Below, piece after piece: positions 26,290 through 41,200 of a stretch of DNA of 64,000 nt. The number at the start of each line of letters is the position of its first letter. Positions within the stretch are counted from its first letter, which is position 1. The translations under genes were made by a program, and so were the position numbers. Source of the stretch: Himantopus leucocephalus (taxonomy: Eukaryota > Chordata > Aves > Charadriiformes > Recurvirostridae); assembly GCA_003993805.1 (NCBI GenBank), contig RSEF01000020.1, forward strand, positions 5,105,740 to 5,169,739. Direction: 5' to 3'. The notes under the pieces were generated by a model that saw only the letters and a list, made by a program, of their open reading frames with translations, was not told where the DNA came from and searched no databases.

Positions 26290-29200
26290 GTGAGGAAAAA
26301 GTCAATGAAGTCCTCATAGGCTAAAACACCATTGCACATGCAGTCTTACAAGAATTACTCTGACAATACATGAGGACAGAAATGCTACATTTTGAGTGTG
26401 GTTTATATGAGTGTAGGTGCTTTAAGCCTAACTTGTGTCATTGCATGCATTTCCATGTGGGTAGCTGAAGTGGTGTATCTTGCAAATGTGAACCAATACT
26501 AATGTATAACAGATTATTGTAGCTTAGTGTTATTAAAGGCATTGAAAACTAGTCTAACCCCACCATCATGAAGATGAGCAATCTTTTTCATAGTCTTTTT
26601 AATGTGTGATTCCAACTGTTTGTCAGGGAAGTGGGAGTCTCTCAAGTGTTGCTGTAAACCCCACTGTTTTAGCATAGGTGAACCTGATGTGACTACTAAG
26701 CCTCTTAATAATTAGAAGCGTCTGGAAAGGTGGTCCTCCAGATTGATGGTGATGTCCTTGACCTGCTACCACAATGGCTGAATATCTCAACACTATGAAC
26801 TTCTGCTGGGTTAAGTGATGAATTTGAAAGGATTGCATGGTGATTGATGGTCTGATGTGATTGATACACTACACTACCACTATACAGGGAAGGTGTTTCA
26901 TGCCAGTCACCAGGCATTTGATCCACACTAAACATAAACACTTAATTACTCTGTGGTGACTGCAGCTCTTGAGGTGGTGGTGAATTCCACGGTCCGGTTG
27001 ATACCATACCCTAGGCTGCGAACTGCAAGAACCAGAATGTGCAGGTTTGTGGTGATTTGGTGTGGTGGAGCGCAGGGCGAGTACGTCGCACACAGGATGT
27101 TACTCAGGAAAGCTTTCCTAGTTGTAACTTCTGACATGTAAGTGCCACGCAGAGCCTACATTGACAATGAAACTCGCAAAAAACAGTCCCTGGAGGGTAA
27201 GTTTCTGTTGTGACACTTGGTGAATGGCAGATAGTGTTTATTGCTACAGCCAAGCAAGTGTTATTAACTAATTGCTGCGCAGCTGTGATAACAGAATCTA
27301 AAAATGAATAAAAAAGCTTGTGTTAACAATGCTCTCTATTAAAAAGAAACCTGGAAAAAAGGACAGAGTCTGTGCTGAGCAGCGGGTTTGTTTTATTGGG
27401 GTTGCACTTTGAGTTTTCTGTGACCTTTTGCGAAGTTACACAACCTTACTGTTCCATAATATGTTTCTTCTTTTTTTTGAAAGTAAAGGGTTGACAGCAG
27501 GGGGGAGAAATCTAGGCCAAATAACTTGCAACATTTACTGGCTTCCACAGCAAAGATGAAATGCTTTGGACACGTTGTTTGCACTCTTCTTTGCTCACAT
27601 GTCTATATTGCCTTGATTTCTGATTTTCATTTTTCTGATCTTCAAGCATGCACCCCAAAATTGACTGTCTCGCATTTCCAGATGTTCATTGCTTCACTTG
27701 AAAAACCATTCTCCTGCAATCTTAGCAAAGTACATCCTTTTGTAAGGAGTAATGTAAGCGCTATCTTTAAATTTCCAGAATTCATTAATGATTTGACCTT
27801 ATTTGTGTAGGAGTTTGAAATGGTCAACATATTTTTAACTGGAAGAACTAATTATGGCTTACAACTTGAAGCTGCATGCTACTGATTATCTAAACAATAA
27901 ATACGAAAACAGTGGAAAGGAGATAAGAATGGCTAATGTGTTTTGTGAGGTGTAGCTCACGAGATGATATGTAATCATGCTTTATCTTGAAGTAATTCCT
28001 TCCTCCCTACAGTGTTGCCTTGAAATCCCTGTGAGAAAGGCATCGTGTTTTCTAGGCACTGTGCCTAAAGCTTCCAGTCACTTTCATTTGTCTGTTAAGT
28101 GTTCATTTGTCCTGTGAGCACAATATACCGCATCTTTGAGTCCCATAATAGGGTACACCTATGTGGACAGCATGACTGAGTGCATGCATGTGCAGAGGTT
28201 TTGTCCAAGGCATGTTTTGGGGAGAGATTACATAAAATTGCCTTGCCCCACATGCGCACAAGGTGGGACTTCACTTCCCCAGGCTGAGTGCACAGCTTGT
28301 GAAAGTTTTCTGTACTGTTTTTTCTGTCTTTCAAAACTGCCGCCTTAAAAAATGAATATATTCTAGTGCTGAATCATAAGATCCGATCTTGAAGGTGGTA
28401 CTCAGGGAAGATAATGTACCCAGATATGCGTGCGGTGCTCTGGTTGGATCTCTCCCTTAGGAGTGTGCTAAAATTTTCACTGCCCTGGTCAGTGTATATG
28501 GCTGCTTGGTGTGTAAAGCCAGCTGACTTCGAAGACAAACATTTTAGATTGTGATAGTCATTTTGATAAGGGATATTTCTTCACAGAAGAATTTCGAAGG
28601 AAAAAACCTGCCTGTACTGTAGTTTCTTATTTGACAATAAAAAACAGGTGAAAAATAGTCATTACTCCATTAGAAATTAAACAAAAGGTAACAAGAATGT
28701 GGGATTTTCCAATGGTTTTTACCTGTATGGGGAATTTTTAAAGTACTTGATAAAAGCCTGTCACCTGTTGCTAAAACAGAAAATGAATCCTTTAGAAAAG
28801 TTTGTTAGATTAATAGAATTGCATATAAATCTTCAGAAAATCTATTCTGTGCTTCAGAAAAGCTGCTGTGTTATTGCGAAAGATGTGCTGGATCTTTGAT
28901 AATTCTCAAAGAGGTTGAACAGTACTTGAGCAGAAATCCAAGCTATTGTTGTCGGTGAAACTTGGGTTTGTACCTCCGTGGCATTTTATACAGAGTGTGT
29001 GAAGAGTCCCCTAATTGCATTCTGAGAAGTACAGTACTGCGTCGGACATTGTACACAGTTCAGAGCATTGTCTGGTTGCGTTTGAAGCAGATCGTTTTTA
29101 TGTCTGTCTGTAACAGTTTGACAATTTCATTTCCTGCCCTGTACTTAAAAAAGGCTTTTAAAATAAAACCTGCATCAAGAAGGCAGAAGAACTCCAATGC

Positions 29201-32200
29201 AGGCGAATGCATGTTTCCTGTATGCAGACTCTGAAGGATCTAAACTGCCAAGATAAGTCTCAGAAATACCTAAAATAGATAATTTTGATTTCATATGGCA
29301 GAAGTGTGTGGAGTGGTATGTCGAACTTCTTAATTTTGCTTCTTGCTTTCCTCCTCTCCCACTCACAAGATGACACTTCTGTATCTTAACCACTCATTTA
29401 CAGCTGTAGTAAACTGGGAGAGAACATTGCCTCAGATCTTCTCCATCACCCCTCAAGGAAAGAAAATGCAAAGCCCACTTACGAAAAATTCATACCGAAG
29501 AATAAATCCACATCGCTATCAAGCAATCTCTATCAAGCAAAGTGTTTTCTTTACCTCCTTTTCTCAGCCCTGTATGTCCTAATCCCCAAAAGAAAATCTA
29601 ATACACACCCATTAAATATAAATGTCAGTGGTTAAAAAAAAACCCAAAATGAAACAAATCTGATGTGGCAAGAGGTTTCTGATCTGTGGGAGACAAGCGT
29701 TTCAAACTGGTAGACCATGTAAAAGAATGGAATAATGGGGCCTTTGAAGCCAAGACTTGTTAGAGATTGGTGTAGAAGTGTTCGCAGTAACAAGTGTCTT
29801 TCTGCCAGGTGTCTTGGGCTTTGTGCACGGAGTGTGGGCTGCCAGTAGACTGCAGAGTGTAGAAATGGCTGTGACAGGGAATGGGAGTAGAGAGGCTGTT
29901 CTTGCAGCACTGATCGGTGTTGTCAATGTGACAAGCATCTGAGCCGCAGGAAGAAAAATCTTCTGTCAGATTGCATATTTCCTCCGTTTACTAAATCTCT
30001 TATGATCACAGCTTGAGATGAACAGAAGCGTGGAACACATAAGGGATTTATAGACCTGATCTTCACTGGCATATTCTAAGTTTTATGGTTTTGCTAGGAA
30101 AAACACAGATTCCAGGCATTTGCTAGTCGTGCATGAAGATAAATTTCAGTTCAGGCTTCTTGCGCACCTCCTGATTTATTGTGTGATCCCGAACTGCTAA
30201 GAATTGTGTGCATCGGGGGCAGCAAAAGGCAGGGATATCTGATGTTGGGGGAAAAAGCAACTTTAAAAAAAGATTTTAGCACCCCCTGTTCCCTAGGGTG
30301 GGTGGTTTTGTTTTTATTCCCCATTTGAGTGCACAGTTCACCTTGATCAGCTTTCTAATGTGACACTGCCTTCCAGTAGTAAAAATTTTTGCTTTTCATT
30401 TAGTACCTATACCTGATTCTCGCACATTCGTAGAAAGTGCCTGCTAAGCCTTATCCTCGTCTCAATGTGTGAATATTGTTCTACTTTCTAATATTTTTAT
30501 CAGCTGTTGATTAGTCCAGCTTTTTATCTTGTTCCTCTTGCTGAAGGTTTGATCTATTATCTGTGAAAACTGGTGAAAAGGCTCCTTTCAACTCTGGGAA
30601 AAGCGGTTTCAGGGTTTTTTCATTGTATTGCTGAAATCCCAGCAGAACCATTGGGGCTCACGTGTTCATTCCCTGTAATACCATATGATAACCCTCTAAC
30701 AGCAAGCATAAAATACTGCAAGCCAGCTGAAAACTTGTCCTTCGCTGGTGTGCCTTCTGTGCCTGAAATTCTCCCTGCACAGTCAGCCATTCCTTGGTAT
30801 GTGTTAGTCTGAATATGATCAGTTTTCCATTAATATTGTATTACGTCAAACGAGACTTGGGCTGCGTAACCTATGCTCTCTCCCTATTGTGTTTTTAGAT
30901 TTTGCTAAAATCACAGCTCCCTGTTATTTTACGCTTCAGTGGCATTGTAGCAGCTCCCGAGTAGGCAAGCAAAGCTCCGCTTGCAGCAGGCTCTGGTGCT
31001 TGGTAGTAGCAGATTCCCAGTCATGAGCTAATTACAGCTGAGAAAATGAGAGAGAGGAAGTAAGAGACACTTTAGATAAAGCATCCTTCCCAGCTTGTGA
31101 TTTTGAAGCTGGAATGGAAAGGGCCTGGGAAGGGATTATTAACGTACATAAATGGCACCTGAAGAATGTGGTGTTAAATTACTGCAAAGCTGTTGTAGTT
31201 TGAAGAAGGAAGCTGTGATCTGCACATCTGCCATTCTTTGGAAACACTTTCCACTTGTGACTTTCCCATGTGATCGTAGCTCCAGCAGCTGCTGCCAGGT
31301 GCCTGTTCTCCTTTCCTCTCCCTCTCCTCTCTCCCATCCTCCTGTAGGCACCCACCCTCACTGGGAAATGCAGCTGTGCCTTCAAGGGAAATGGCAGCTT
31401 CTGTTGCATTTACTGCTTCGTGCGCTGCAGCCTGAGCTCTCCAAGGCCTTCAGTTGGCCTTGGTCACAGTAAAACTCTCAGTGAAAGACAGTAAGCAGCT
31501 AGCAGAAAGGCTGTAGTGCTTTAGGAGATGCATTTCTCCTCATCTGGCCTTTCTCTGAACTAAGCCGGTACCATGATACATCTCTAGATGGTGTAATCCA
31601 TGGTTCTGCTTGTATTAATATGGTGTCCTACTGTACTTTGTTACCTTTAAAACAAACAAAAAAACCCAAACCAGTGCAGGTTGTCAGCATTAAGCGACTT
31701 TGGAGGTGCAAAACTCTTGAGTGCCATCGCAGTGGTTCGACTGTAATGGTCTAGGTGAAAGGGAAGATCTTACTTTGTCAGCGAAGCTGGGTATTTCTAA
31801 AACAGATTGTGAACAACTCTTTTATGATCCAGTTGTCCTCTTTTCAGGCTAACATGCACTGAAGCTTCCCTCTGTCGTATGGGGGGTTTGCTGTCCTACT
31901 TCAGTGACTTCAAGCTGGCTTGTTGGCAGAGGGGTGTGTGCAGCAAAGGTAATGAAGGATCCACAGCAGTCTGAGACATGAATTCAGAATTAAATGATCT
32001 GGATGCATGCAGTCTTGAGATGTTTTTGTTTGGTTGTGTTTGGTTTCTGTAAAGAAAAGTGATTTTTTTTCAGTTTTGAATCAGCCAGGAAGACAGACTT
32101 CTCATCTTTAAATTGTTCTCAGTCCCTCCTAATAATAACTTTGAGATTGTCTGGAAATAGCTTTCTGATAGAAGGCTGAAACTCCTTCTTCAGGGTAAGG

Positions 32201-35200
32201 ATGGCATCCTGTTGCCCTCTCTTTTCTGTTGAGATTAGTGTGGTGGTTAAATTGCGTTCCCCTGGAGGCTTGCGTATCAGCCAAATGAAAGACCGAAGCT
32301 GCTCAGCTTGCCGACTGAGTTAATATCTGAGCAACTTGCTTTGCTTTTGGAGGAAAAAAAAAGTTACTCTTCTCAGGATTGTTGCTTGAGGCCTTTGTTA
32401 TCAGCTCATTTCCAAATGAGCTTTTCTGAGAGATGCAGATTTCAGCACCTCATCGGGAAGAGGGGCACATGCATTCATTGTTGCACGTCAGAAAGTTTTG
32501 GATTGAGTTGTTGAAGTCAGAGCTGTGGTCCAGTGTCTTGAAAATGGAAGGCTGACAAGCAGTCTACTTACAAATGAGGGAATGAAATTTATGCTCTTTT
32601 TCTACATTGGAGCAAGTAGCATATGAAACCAGCTTTTTATCTGGGGAATTTCTTCCAGTCACATACCAGGAGCAGCAGCAGCAAGCAGGACCTCAGGGCC
32701 TCGCCACCAATACTGTTGTTTTGAAAATGAAGCTGCAGAGTGAAACCGGAGACAGAGTTTCCTTCAGTTATCTGAGCCCACGTTGCTTTGGTGAGAAATC
32801 TTACTGCGTGCTGCAGAGCAAAGGGGAAGGATAGTCTTGTGATTAAAAAAAAAATAATAAAAAAAAAGCCAGCAACTAAGACTGAGTCAGGACTACAGAC
32901 TTCTTGATTCTGACTCCGGTGCTGAAAAACCTTAGCTTTAAATTAGATTGTATAGCAGCTTTTCAGTGGTGGCCACTTACTCTCTTTCGAGAGGGATGTC
33001 ATTTGAGCTTCTACTGAAGCAAGCCTAAGTTTTTAGCACTCTTTTTATTCCAGCCGTAGTCTGTAAGCATTCAACACACACAAAAATTGTCGCTGCCTCT
33101 CTAAACCAATGGTATTTTCTTACTTTTTCAGTATTAGCTTTGCAGATGTAGATTGTTATCAATTAATTTGCTTTTAGTCACATTTTGTGTACATCCCAGG
33201 CCTCTACCTGCCACATACTGAAATCTAGTGCTTTTGGCTGCTAGCAAAAATGAATGTGGTGCTTTTGAAAACTTACTATTTTTTTTTTCATTTTTTGCTG
33301 TTGCGAACTCCCGAGCAACAGTCAGTGTCATGAATTTTACCTTAGAGAACTAACTCCATCGATTGCAGCGTGTACCGTGCTTTGAAGATGCAAATTGTTG
33401 TCTCAAGTAAAACATGTTATTTCAGGTAGGGTTTAAATACCAAATAAGAACAATAAAGAGTCAGAAAATAGACACACGCAGATTTGCAGAGAATAAAATG
33501 GATTCTCTGAGCCTTGTGTGTGTGTTTGTTGTGGTTTTTCCTGTATGATGGTATGCCTTTGGAATTATAAAACTTAAATCTTTGGCAAATGAGGTACCGA
33601 GCATACAGATAACAGTACAAGATACCAAGTCAGAACTTCCAGACCTTTCTGCGTTAAAAAATGGTTAATAACATGTGTGGGGTTTGTGCTTTGAGACAGT
33701 CAATGAGAATCCAGTTGGAGCAAAGGAAAATGAAAATAGGTGTTCCAAATCTGAGATTGTGATGAATAAGTAGGTTACAGGAACTGGCATGTCAAATCTG
33801 AGCAAGAGTAGCAGGCATCTTGTGGATTTCCAAGATCCAGTGTCAGGATGTTCTGTGTATGTACTTGCATGTCCTGATCACACAGTGTACATAACATGAT
33901 CTGCTGGGTAAGAATAGTCTGCAGTTGTTGCAACTTCACTCACAGGCAACATGTGGTGCTGTGTGTCTGTCTTACAAGAATTTCTAGAGTGCTGGTTGCC
34001 TTTTAATATTTACATAGTCCTCTACAGTTTTACATGTAGTATAAAGATGTTGCTAGAGAGTTAAAATGAAACTGGTTTCTCTTCCTACTGTTCTCTTTTA
34101 ATGCGACACAGTATGTGAATATACTTATTTCCTTCAGAGATGGATTTTTGTGGTTCATCTGCTTGGGCTTGGAAGGCCAGTGTGTATTTATTGGAGTGTG
34201 CGCTATTCTGAGCTTGAATAATTTAGACCTTTTGCAGGTTCAGGTCCATTCGCACTAGTGTTGCGTGAGGCTCTGACACTCTCCATGTTGGACTTCACTC
34301 TGCAGTTCTGCAGCAGGGCGGAGGTTGGCGTATTTGTGACTGTGGTTGCCTTCCTCTTAATCACACACAAGCTTTATGGGAGCTGGTTAACATGCTGCTT
34401 GCTTTCTGTAGCTATCAAACATCTAACCCTTTTGCAGTCTGTTTTTTTTTTTATGATAGAAAGAGAACTTGAAGCATGTATTGTTTTTAAAAATCACGCT
34501 CTTACCTGGCGTTCCAGGCTTGCTGTTTTTCAGGGCTGTGTTCCCCCAGATTGGTTTGGGCGTGCGCTTGAGTGTCGAAATAACTGAAATCAGGAAGCTT
34601 CCTATTTCTAGTATAGCTTTGCCTTGCATTGCATAGTCCTAAGGAGAAGCAGAGTGTGTCCCAGAGAGTAGTAGTGATGGGAGTCAAGTGCTGAGGAAGG
34701 AAGAGCATGAACTGCCGGCGCAAGGAAGACAGCCTGCTTGGTGCCTAACCATGCCCAGTGTAAGAGAGCCGGATTTCACCATGCCTTTGGCTTGCTTAAG
34801 CCCAGGGTGACCTCAGGGAGTCCACACAACCTTATAAATGTGTATTGAAGGCCTGTGGAATTGACAGGCTTGCTGCTGGGTTTTCCACAACAGTGCTGCT
34901 AATCTTCGTGGCCAGTTCTTGCAGCTTCTATTGTGAGTCTCCTGAGAGCATTTCCTCACTTTCTGGCTCCAAGGGTCAAGTCATTCCATGAGAAAACTCA
35001 TTTTCATTTGAAAACAGCCATGTGTCTTTCTGGTTGACACTTGAAAATGTGATCCAAACTTGAAAATGTGATCCAAATTTACCCAAATGTCTCAGAAATC
35101 AGGAAGGGGGTAGAAACGGAATAAAAAGAAAAGGTTCATTTCTTCTCCTTGGGGGCATTTTTTCCTCTGTTCTGACTAAAGAATTTTGGGTATTAAACTT

Positions 35201-38200
35201 CAGGTACCGCTGTCCGTAGCACCAGACTCTGAGTAGTAGCAGACCAGATTCTCGCTTGGGAACACCTTTGGTGAGTCCCTGTCCCGCGTGGCAGGTCGTC
35301 TCAGCCGAGCAGAGCTGGCCTGACCACGCTGCTGAGGCACAGCTCACGAAACAGCTCCGAGTGAGGACTGCAGCATTATTCCTGCCTTTTCTGTTTGACT
35401 TTGCATAAACACAAGGGCATCGCATATCCTGTTTGCTCTGGTTTTCCCATCTGTTTGGGAATAATAGAGATCAGCGGTTTTCTCTTTAAGTTCCAGAGAT
35501 GAGAGCTGCTACAATGACAAACTGTTGTCTGAGCAAAAGCTGACATGGGCATTGATGGGACTGGCGGCTCTATTCCAGTGACCTTTTACATGGACTAGAA
35601 AAAAGAGGAAAAGCAGAGACGGTGGGAATTCATCCTAAAGTGTTGAGCTCTAAGTGTAGCAGCTGTGGATTTCCTCAGCGATCCAGGCTGACGGGGGTTT
35701 TCCTGAAGGGGAGCGCTTGGCAGCTGTGGCTTTGTGGTATGTTTCTCTCCTGTTCCTCTTCCTCCAGAGGAGAATGGATGACGTGACAAGAGACTGTGGT
35801 GGATCTTCCTGTTACAGTGATCCCTTATTTTGTAGGGTTTGTAATCATCAAAACCTGTGACTCTTTACCACTGGAAGTTGTCTGTATTAGTCAAATCCCC
35901 TCATGTCCGCTTCTGCAAACATACTCTCTTGTCTTGCAGTGAGCACAAAGATTCCTCGGAAAAGAAACACAAAGACAAGGAGAAAACCAAACACAAAGAT
36001 GGCAGCTCAGAGAAACACAAAGACAAACACAAAGATAAAGACAAGGAGAAGAGAAAGGAAGAGAAGGTAGGTGTCTCCTGTGGGAGAGACAAGAGGATGC
36101 TTCTGGTTCGTACTACTGAATGGTACAAACTCAGTAGGTTAGATGTAACTTACACTTCCACGTTTTTATCAACCTGGAGAGAACAATCCCAATGCTGACC
36201 CAGAGACTTGTTTTGTGGAGTGCTAGATATGAACTTGTGAGAGCTTTATCAGCAGCTGTTGTGAAGGGGAACAGTTCCACAGTAGAGCTGTGTCCACTGG
36301 CTCCACGTTTTTTCTTCTGTTACTTTTCACTTTGCCAATCTTAGATTTTTCTCTCTTGTCTCTGAATCTATTAGATCATGTTTGTCCCATGCAAGGACAA
36401 ACATAGACAAGTCAGACAGACTATATACTTAACTCCAATCTATTGAAGTAATTGGAGGGCCAGAAAAATACTCAATTGACTAAGGCTTACAGAAAATTTT
36501 GCCTTTTTGGTGTGTCATGTAGGTCACTGAGGGCTACAGCGGATGAAGATATAGTCACAGTGCCCTTTGTTTCCTTCTGCAAGTTAAACGTCCTGCCTGT
36601 GTTGCATGTTGGAAAAACATAATGTGCTCTGGGCAGTGCTAATCAGCTGCTACTTTTTCTGTTTTTCAGATGAAATCATCTTCTGGTGATATAAAAATAA
36701 AGAAAGAAAAGGAAAATGGTTTCTCCAGGTAAGAAATCAGATCTGTGATCTGGAAAAAGTAGTAGTTTGTCTTTTTAGGTGCTCAGTGTTTGACTCGTCT
36801 CACTTGGTCTTGGGGAAAAATTGGAATGCCTTTGACCCCTTCAGACAATATAGTCTTCTCAATTACGGGAATTGGTAATTGATCTACTTACCTAGTAACT
36901 GGAGATGGGAGCTGTTGAATACCTGGAATCTACCTGCACGTGCTGGCTTTGTCCAAGTATTAAATAGTTGAATTCTGTTGAGGACAGATTGAACTATGGA
37001 AACATCAGTAACTGGAGTTGAAAGAATCTCTGTTGTAAAATTGGTACTTGAACCCTGCGGGCAGTCTTCAAGACAGGGCTTTGTAAAGACAGTCCAGATT
37101 GCCTTCGAGTGTCTCTTCTGTAAGGCGACTACAGCCTAAAGCCTTTGCAGGGGAGTGACTAGTAACGAGGGTGCTTGTGTAAAACCAGAAGTACCTTCAG
37201 AAAAATGCCTAGATGTCCTACTCTACTAAATTTCTGCTAACAATACAGGCTCCTGGACTTAGGTCTTGTATCAGTCATCACTAAGTAGTCTTACTAAAAA
37301 CCTGAAGTGAGCAATTGATAGAAAAGTACTTTTTTTTAATAGTTGACAAACTAAGATCTCTTGTGACTTGTTTAAATCCAGCCATTGGTTATTATGAAGG
37401 TAGTAAATCCAGTCCATTGACCTCTTGGAGGTCTGTGGTATGGTGGATGCATGTGTTCATATCTGGTAGTCAAGAAAAGCTTTCAGTCAAGTGTCCAGTT
37501 TTATGAATCCACTTAAAAAAAAATAAATCTTTCCAGTCTCACCATGTTCTGTGGGTGCAGAGAGGTTGGGAGAAAACACTTGTCTAGTGCATGCCTACTA
37601 GATATTTTTTGCATATTTTGCATGTGCCCTCTTGACATGAGTTCCTCCATCTGTTTCATTTTCTTACTCATATTTAAAAATGCAAACTAAGTAGTTGTGC
37701 TTGGCACAGGGAAGAGGCGCCCTCTCCAGGCCCTTTTGGGGATACTCTGGAAATAGAAAGCAATGACATTTAGGTGTTTCATGGTGTAGGAGACAGTTAA
37801 TAATAACTCTTTCTAGCCTCTACTATTCAGCAGAATTGCATGCACATGCTAATCTCGCCGGGGACATTGGGTATTCTCGTATCAAGGTAACTAGGTCGTC
37901 TTTAGGACCAAGAGCATTTTATTGTGTGTTTGAGGAAAGCCTGAAGGAGCCATCACAATTGTGCCTTCTTCAGGGCCAAAAGCTGGCTAAGAGTAAAATA
38001 TTTTCCTTTCTTTCCTGCTGAAATGTTCTTTTACAAATTCACCAGAGAAAAACGTCCTCACTCAGATGGTTTTGATTTTCTTCCTTAAGACTTGGTAGGA
38101 TGAGCAATGTTACAGTCTTGGGAACAATGCAAGTCAAGGTTCAGCTTGGTCATACAGCTCCTTTCTTTTAATATAATCACACTTTATTTCGTGCTGTTAC

Positions 38201-41200
38201 AGCATGTTGCAAAATATTTCAGTGTTAAAATAGATGATAAAATTCCTAGCAGCTTAGTGAGCAGTAGTTCTAGATTTCTGCCTGGAAGGGAGAATAAATT
38301 AAATGGGACAAATACTTTTTCCATAGATGTTTTGCAACTGTCTACGTGCTGCAGACTTGTGTCTTAGTTAATCATAGACGATGCCACAGAAATGGCTTCT
38401 TATAGCAGCACATATCTGTTTCCCCTGAGTTGCATCTGCCAGCACTGCAGTGGCTTTAGAGCTGTGAAAGAGCAAACTGCCTTGTTCTGCTTCATGGACA
38501 CGTTACCAGCTAAAATAAGACTCCAGAATGTCTCTTGCTGACTGTGATCTACAAAGCAGAATGCTGCTTTTTTTTCTCCCACTCCATCCAATTGCAAAAT
38601 CCGCATGTTGACTTGGAAACTGAGTCAATTTGATATAGAAATTGCTGATTGAATATGAATAGGAAAGCCCAAGATGGCACTGTTACTTCTTCTACCTGAG
38701 TGGAGCAGCACTAAGTGCTTCAAAATGTAATTTTGGACTCTTTGAAACATCTTTTTCTTTACGAAGATAAGTGAAATGCTTCTGTGAAATCTAGCAATAA
38801 TGAGTTTGTTTAAAGGGATAGTCTCTGTTGCACTCATGCTTTTTTTTTTTCTTATTCCTGATGTCTTGGGACATGATGGCTGAAAACGTTGAGCCTAATT
38901 TAATATCTGCAGTCTGTTGAAAGGGACAGGATTATTCGCTTCCTGCAGTTTGGATAGCGAAAAGAGACTGATCAGTGTAACTTTGCCAAACCTTTGTTTC
39001 CTTCTCTGGTTTTCACATGCCTTGCTATTTAGTTGGCAAAAGATTCAGGGGAATAGCTTTCGAATCTTTTAGTTGATAATCTTTTTCTGTCTTAGCAGGC
39101 TCAATAAGGATATCGAGTTGAAACTAAATAATGCCCTCTATTTGACTGCACAAGTGCATGCATTTCAGTTTTGTTTTAAGAATGTTTGAAAGTGTTGGAA
39201 GCTACAATTTTTACTCAGAAGCTCAAAGAAACACAGTGAAATCTAAGCAGTTGAAATTGATCTTGGTGTTGCTTGAGAAATGGCAAACACGTAGATGCTG
39301 AAAGACTCCCTCCTTTGCTGTCGTGTGGATATTCAGAGAACGACACACCTCAGGTCTTTATGGTCATAGGATGACAGCACATTCCAGGACTGGAAGACAT
39401 GCCCATTTTGCAGATGATCATTTCTTAAAACTGAGTTGTTTCTGGTTTCCAAGAAACTTCCTTTTTGAAGTTAGAACCACCTTTCTTTGCTTCTTTTTGT
39501 AGTCCACCACGTATTAAAGATGAACCAGATGATGATGGGTTTTATGCGTCTCCTAAAGAGGACTCCAAACCCCTGAAGAGACCTCGAGAAGATGATGAGT
39601 AAGTGGCGTTGGGTGATTTGGATGTTTGGCTTTAGTTTAAAAAAGGTAACATTGAGGGAGCAGGTGGAATTTCAGGTCGTGAGTACAAACTTGTTTAAAT
39701 GGATGACTGGAGGTCTGAGACCAGACACCTTACACGGTTACAAGTTCTCTGAGCAGGGCAGGGATAGTATTTGTGGTGTCCAAGGCAAAATACCATTACC
39801 TGGTTCTGCAGATGGTGCTGTGAAATGTTGCAGTGCTAGTAAATAAAAAAGAAAAAAAAAAAACCCGGAAGGTAGGTAAAGACACAAGATTGTAAAACAT
39901 CAATCTGAGCAAGTGAGGTATTAATGCTAGCTAAGTGGCTGCAGTGGTTTCTGCTGCGTGAGGAAATGACTGCACAAGAGGAAGAAAATGCATTGTCAGC
40001 TTCTTTGGGGATGGGGGAGAGGTTTGCCTGCACTGCTTGGCATGATTCGCCTGGAGTCTAAATATGTTGTGGATTTTTATCTCTAAATCAAAAGGAAAAT
40101 GCACATGATGTTTGCCTGATATAGTAACCTACCCAGTAAAATAAAAGCCCAGTTACACCACGCTGTGATCTGTCACCATCTATGTGCATCCAGCACTTTA
40201 GATAGTGTGTGACCTTATTAGCAGTCTGGAGTAAAAGGGTTAGAAGGGTTTAACCATAGTGGTGTTCTGTCCCTATGTGGTATTTCTCAGTTTCCAAGAG
40301 AGATGGGTGTGACATCTTCTCTTTTGTGTAATCATTTGCTGCCTTCTGTTAAGTTTTTGTGACCTCCCATCTCATGTCTGCAATGGAAAGATTAAGAATT
40401 TGCCAGTAGTGAATTTTGCTATTGTTTGAACTAGTGGGGGGGATGCAAAAAGTGAGCCTTGTTGGCAGATCTCAGACTGATGATGGGAAAAGGAGTCGGG
40501 GGTAGAATATACCACAAAGCTTTTGCCCATTTATCTCATCCCATGTAATCACTGGGTGGCTACTAATGCTTTTGAATCAATTCTTCATCAAGGAAGATTT
40601 TTGCTTCAACAGTATGAAACTTGTAGGGGCTGTTTTGCGGGATAGGGATTATTCAGTCTGCAGACATTGGGGCATAAAATTATATTCTTTAGAAAAACGT
40701 GCCAGAAATACTGTGAACTTGTGTGCACAAACTTTTTATATGTATGACTTCTCTTTATTTTTTGTACTGGAAGATTTATTATTTTCATCAGCTAGTCTTT
40801 TTGTTCTAACAGTGCTGAGTACAAACCCAAGAAAATCAAAACAGAAGACATCAAGAAAGCAAAGAAAAGGAAACAAGAGGAAGAAGAGGTAACGTGAAAG
40901 ACTAGATTATTTCTATGATCAAGAAAAACCAGGCTGACAATTTGTTGTTGAATTGTGTAGAGCTGGGGGACTCTGATTCAAGGGTAGGGAGACAGGGGCC
41001 AGTCCAGGACAAAGCTGCAAGTGACAGAACCCCACCTATGGTGCAGGTTAACTCACTTGAGCCATAATGTATAAAAACTCAGGAAAATTTTCTCTCCTGC
41101 TCTTAAAACAAGGGACGGAGAAGATGCCTCCAGGGCGTGAACTTCCAGCCTGTTCCAGGCAATTCACAGTCCTTCTGTTAAGGAGATTAAGCTTCTGTTA

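Noticed and set aside
39361..39420. Possible MIR-like fragment (CATAGGATGACAGCAC... CTGGAAGACAT)
   Set aside because: The resemblance is limited to a few words and is too weak to separate from chance.
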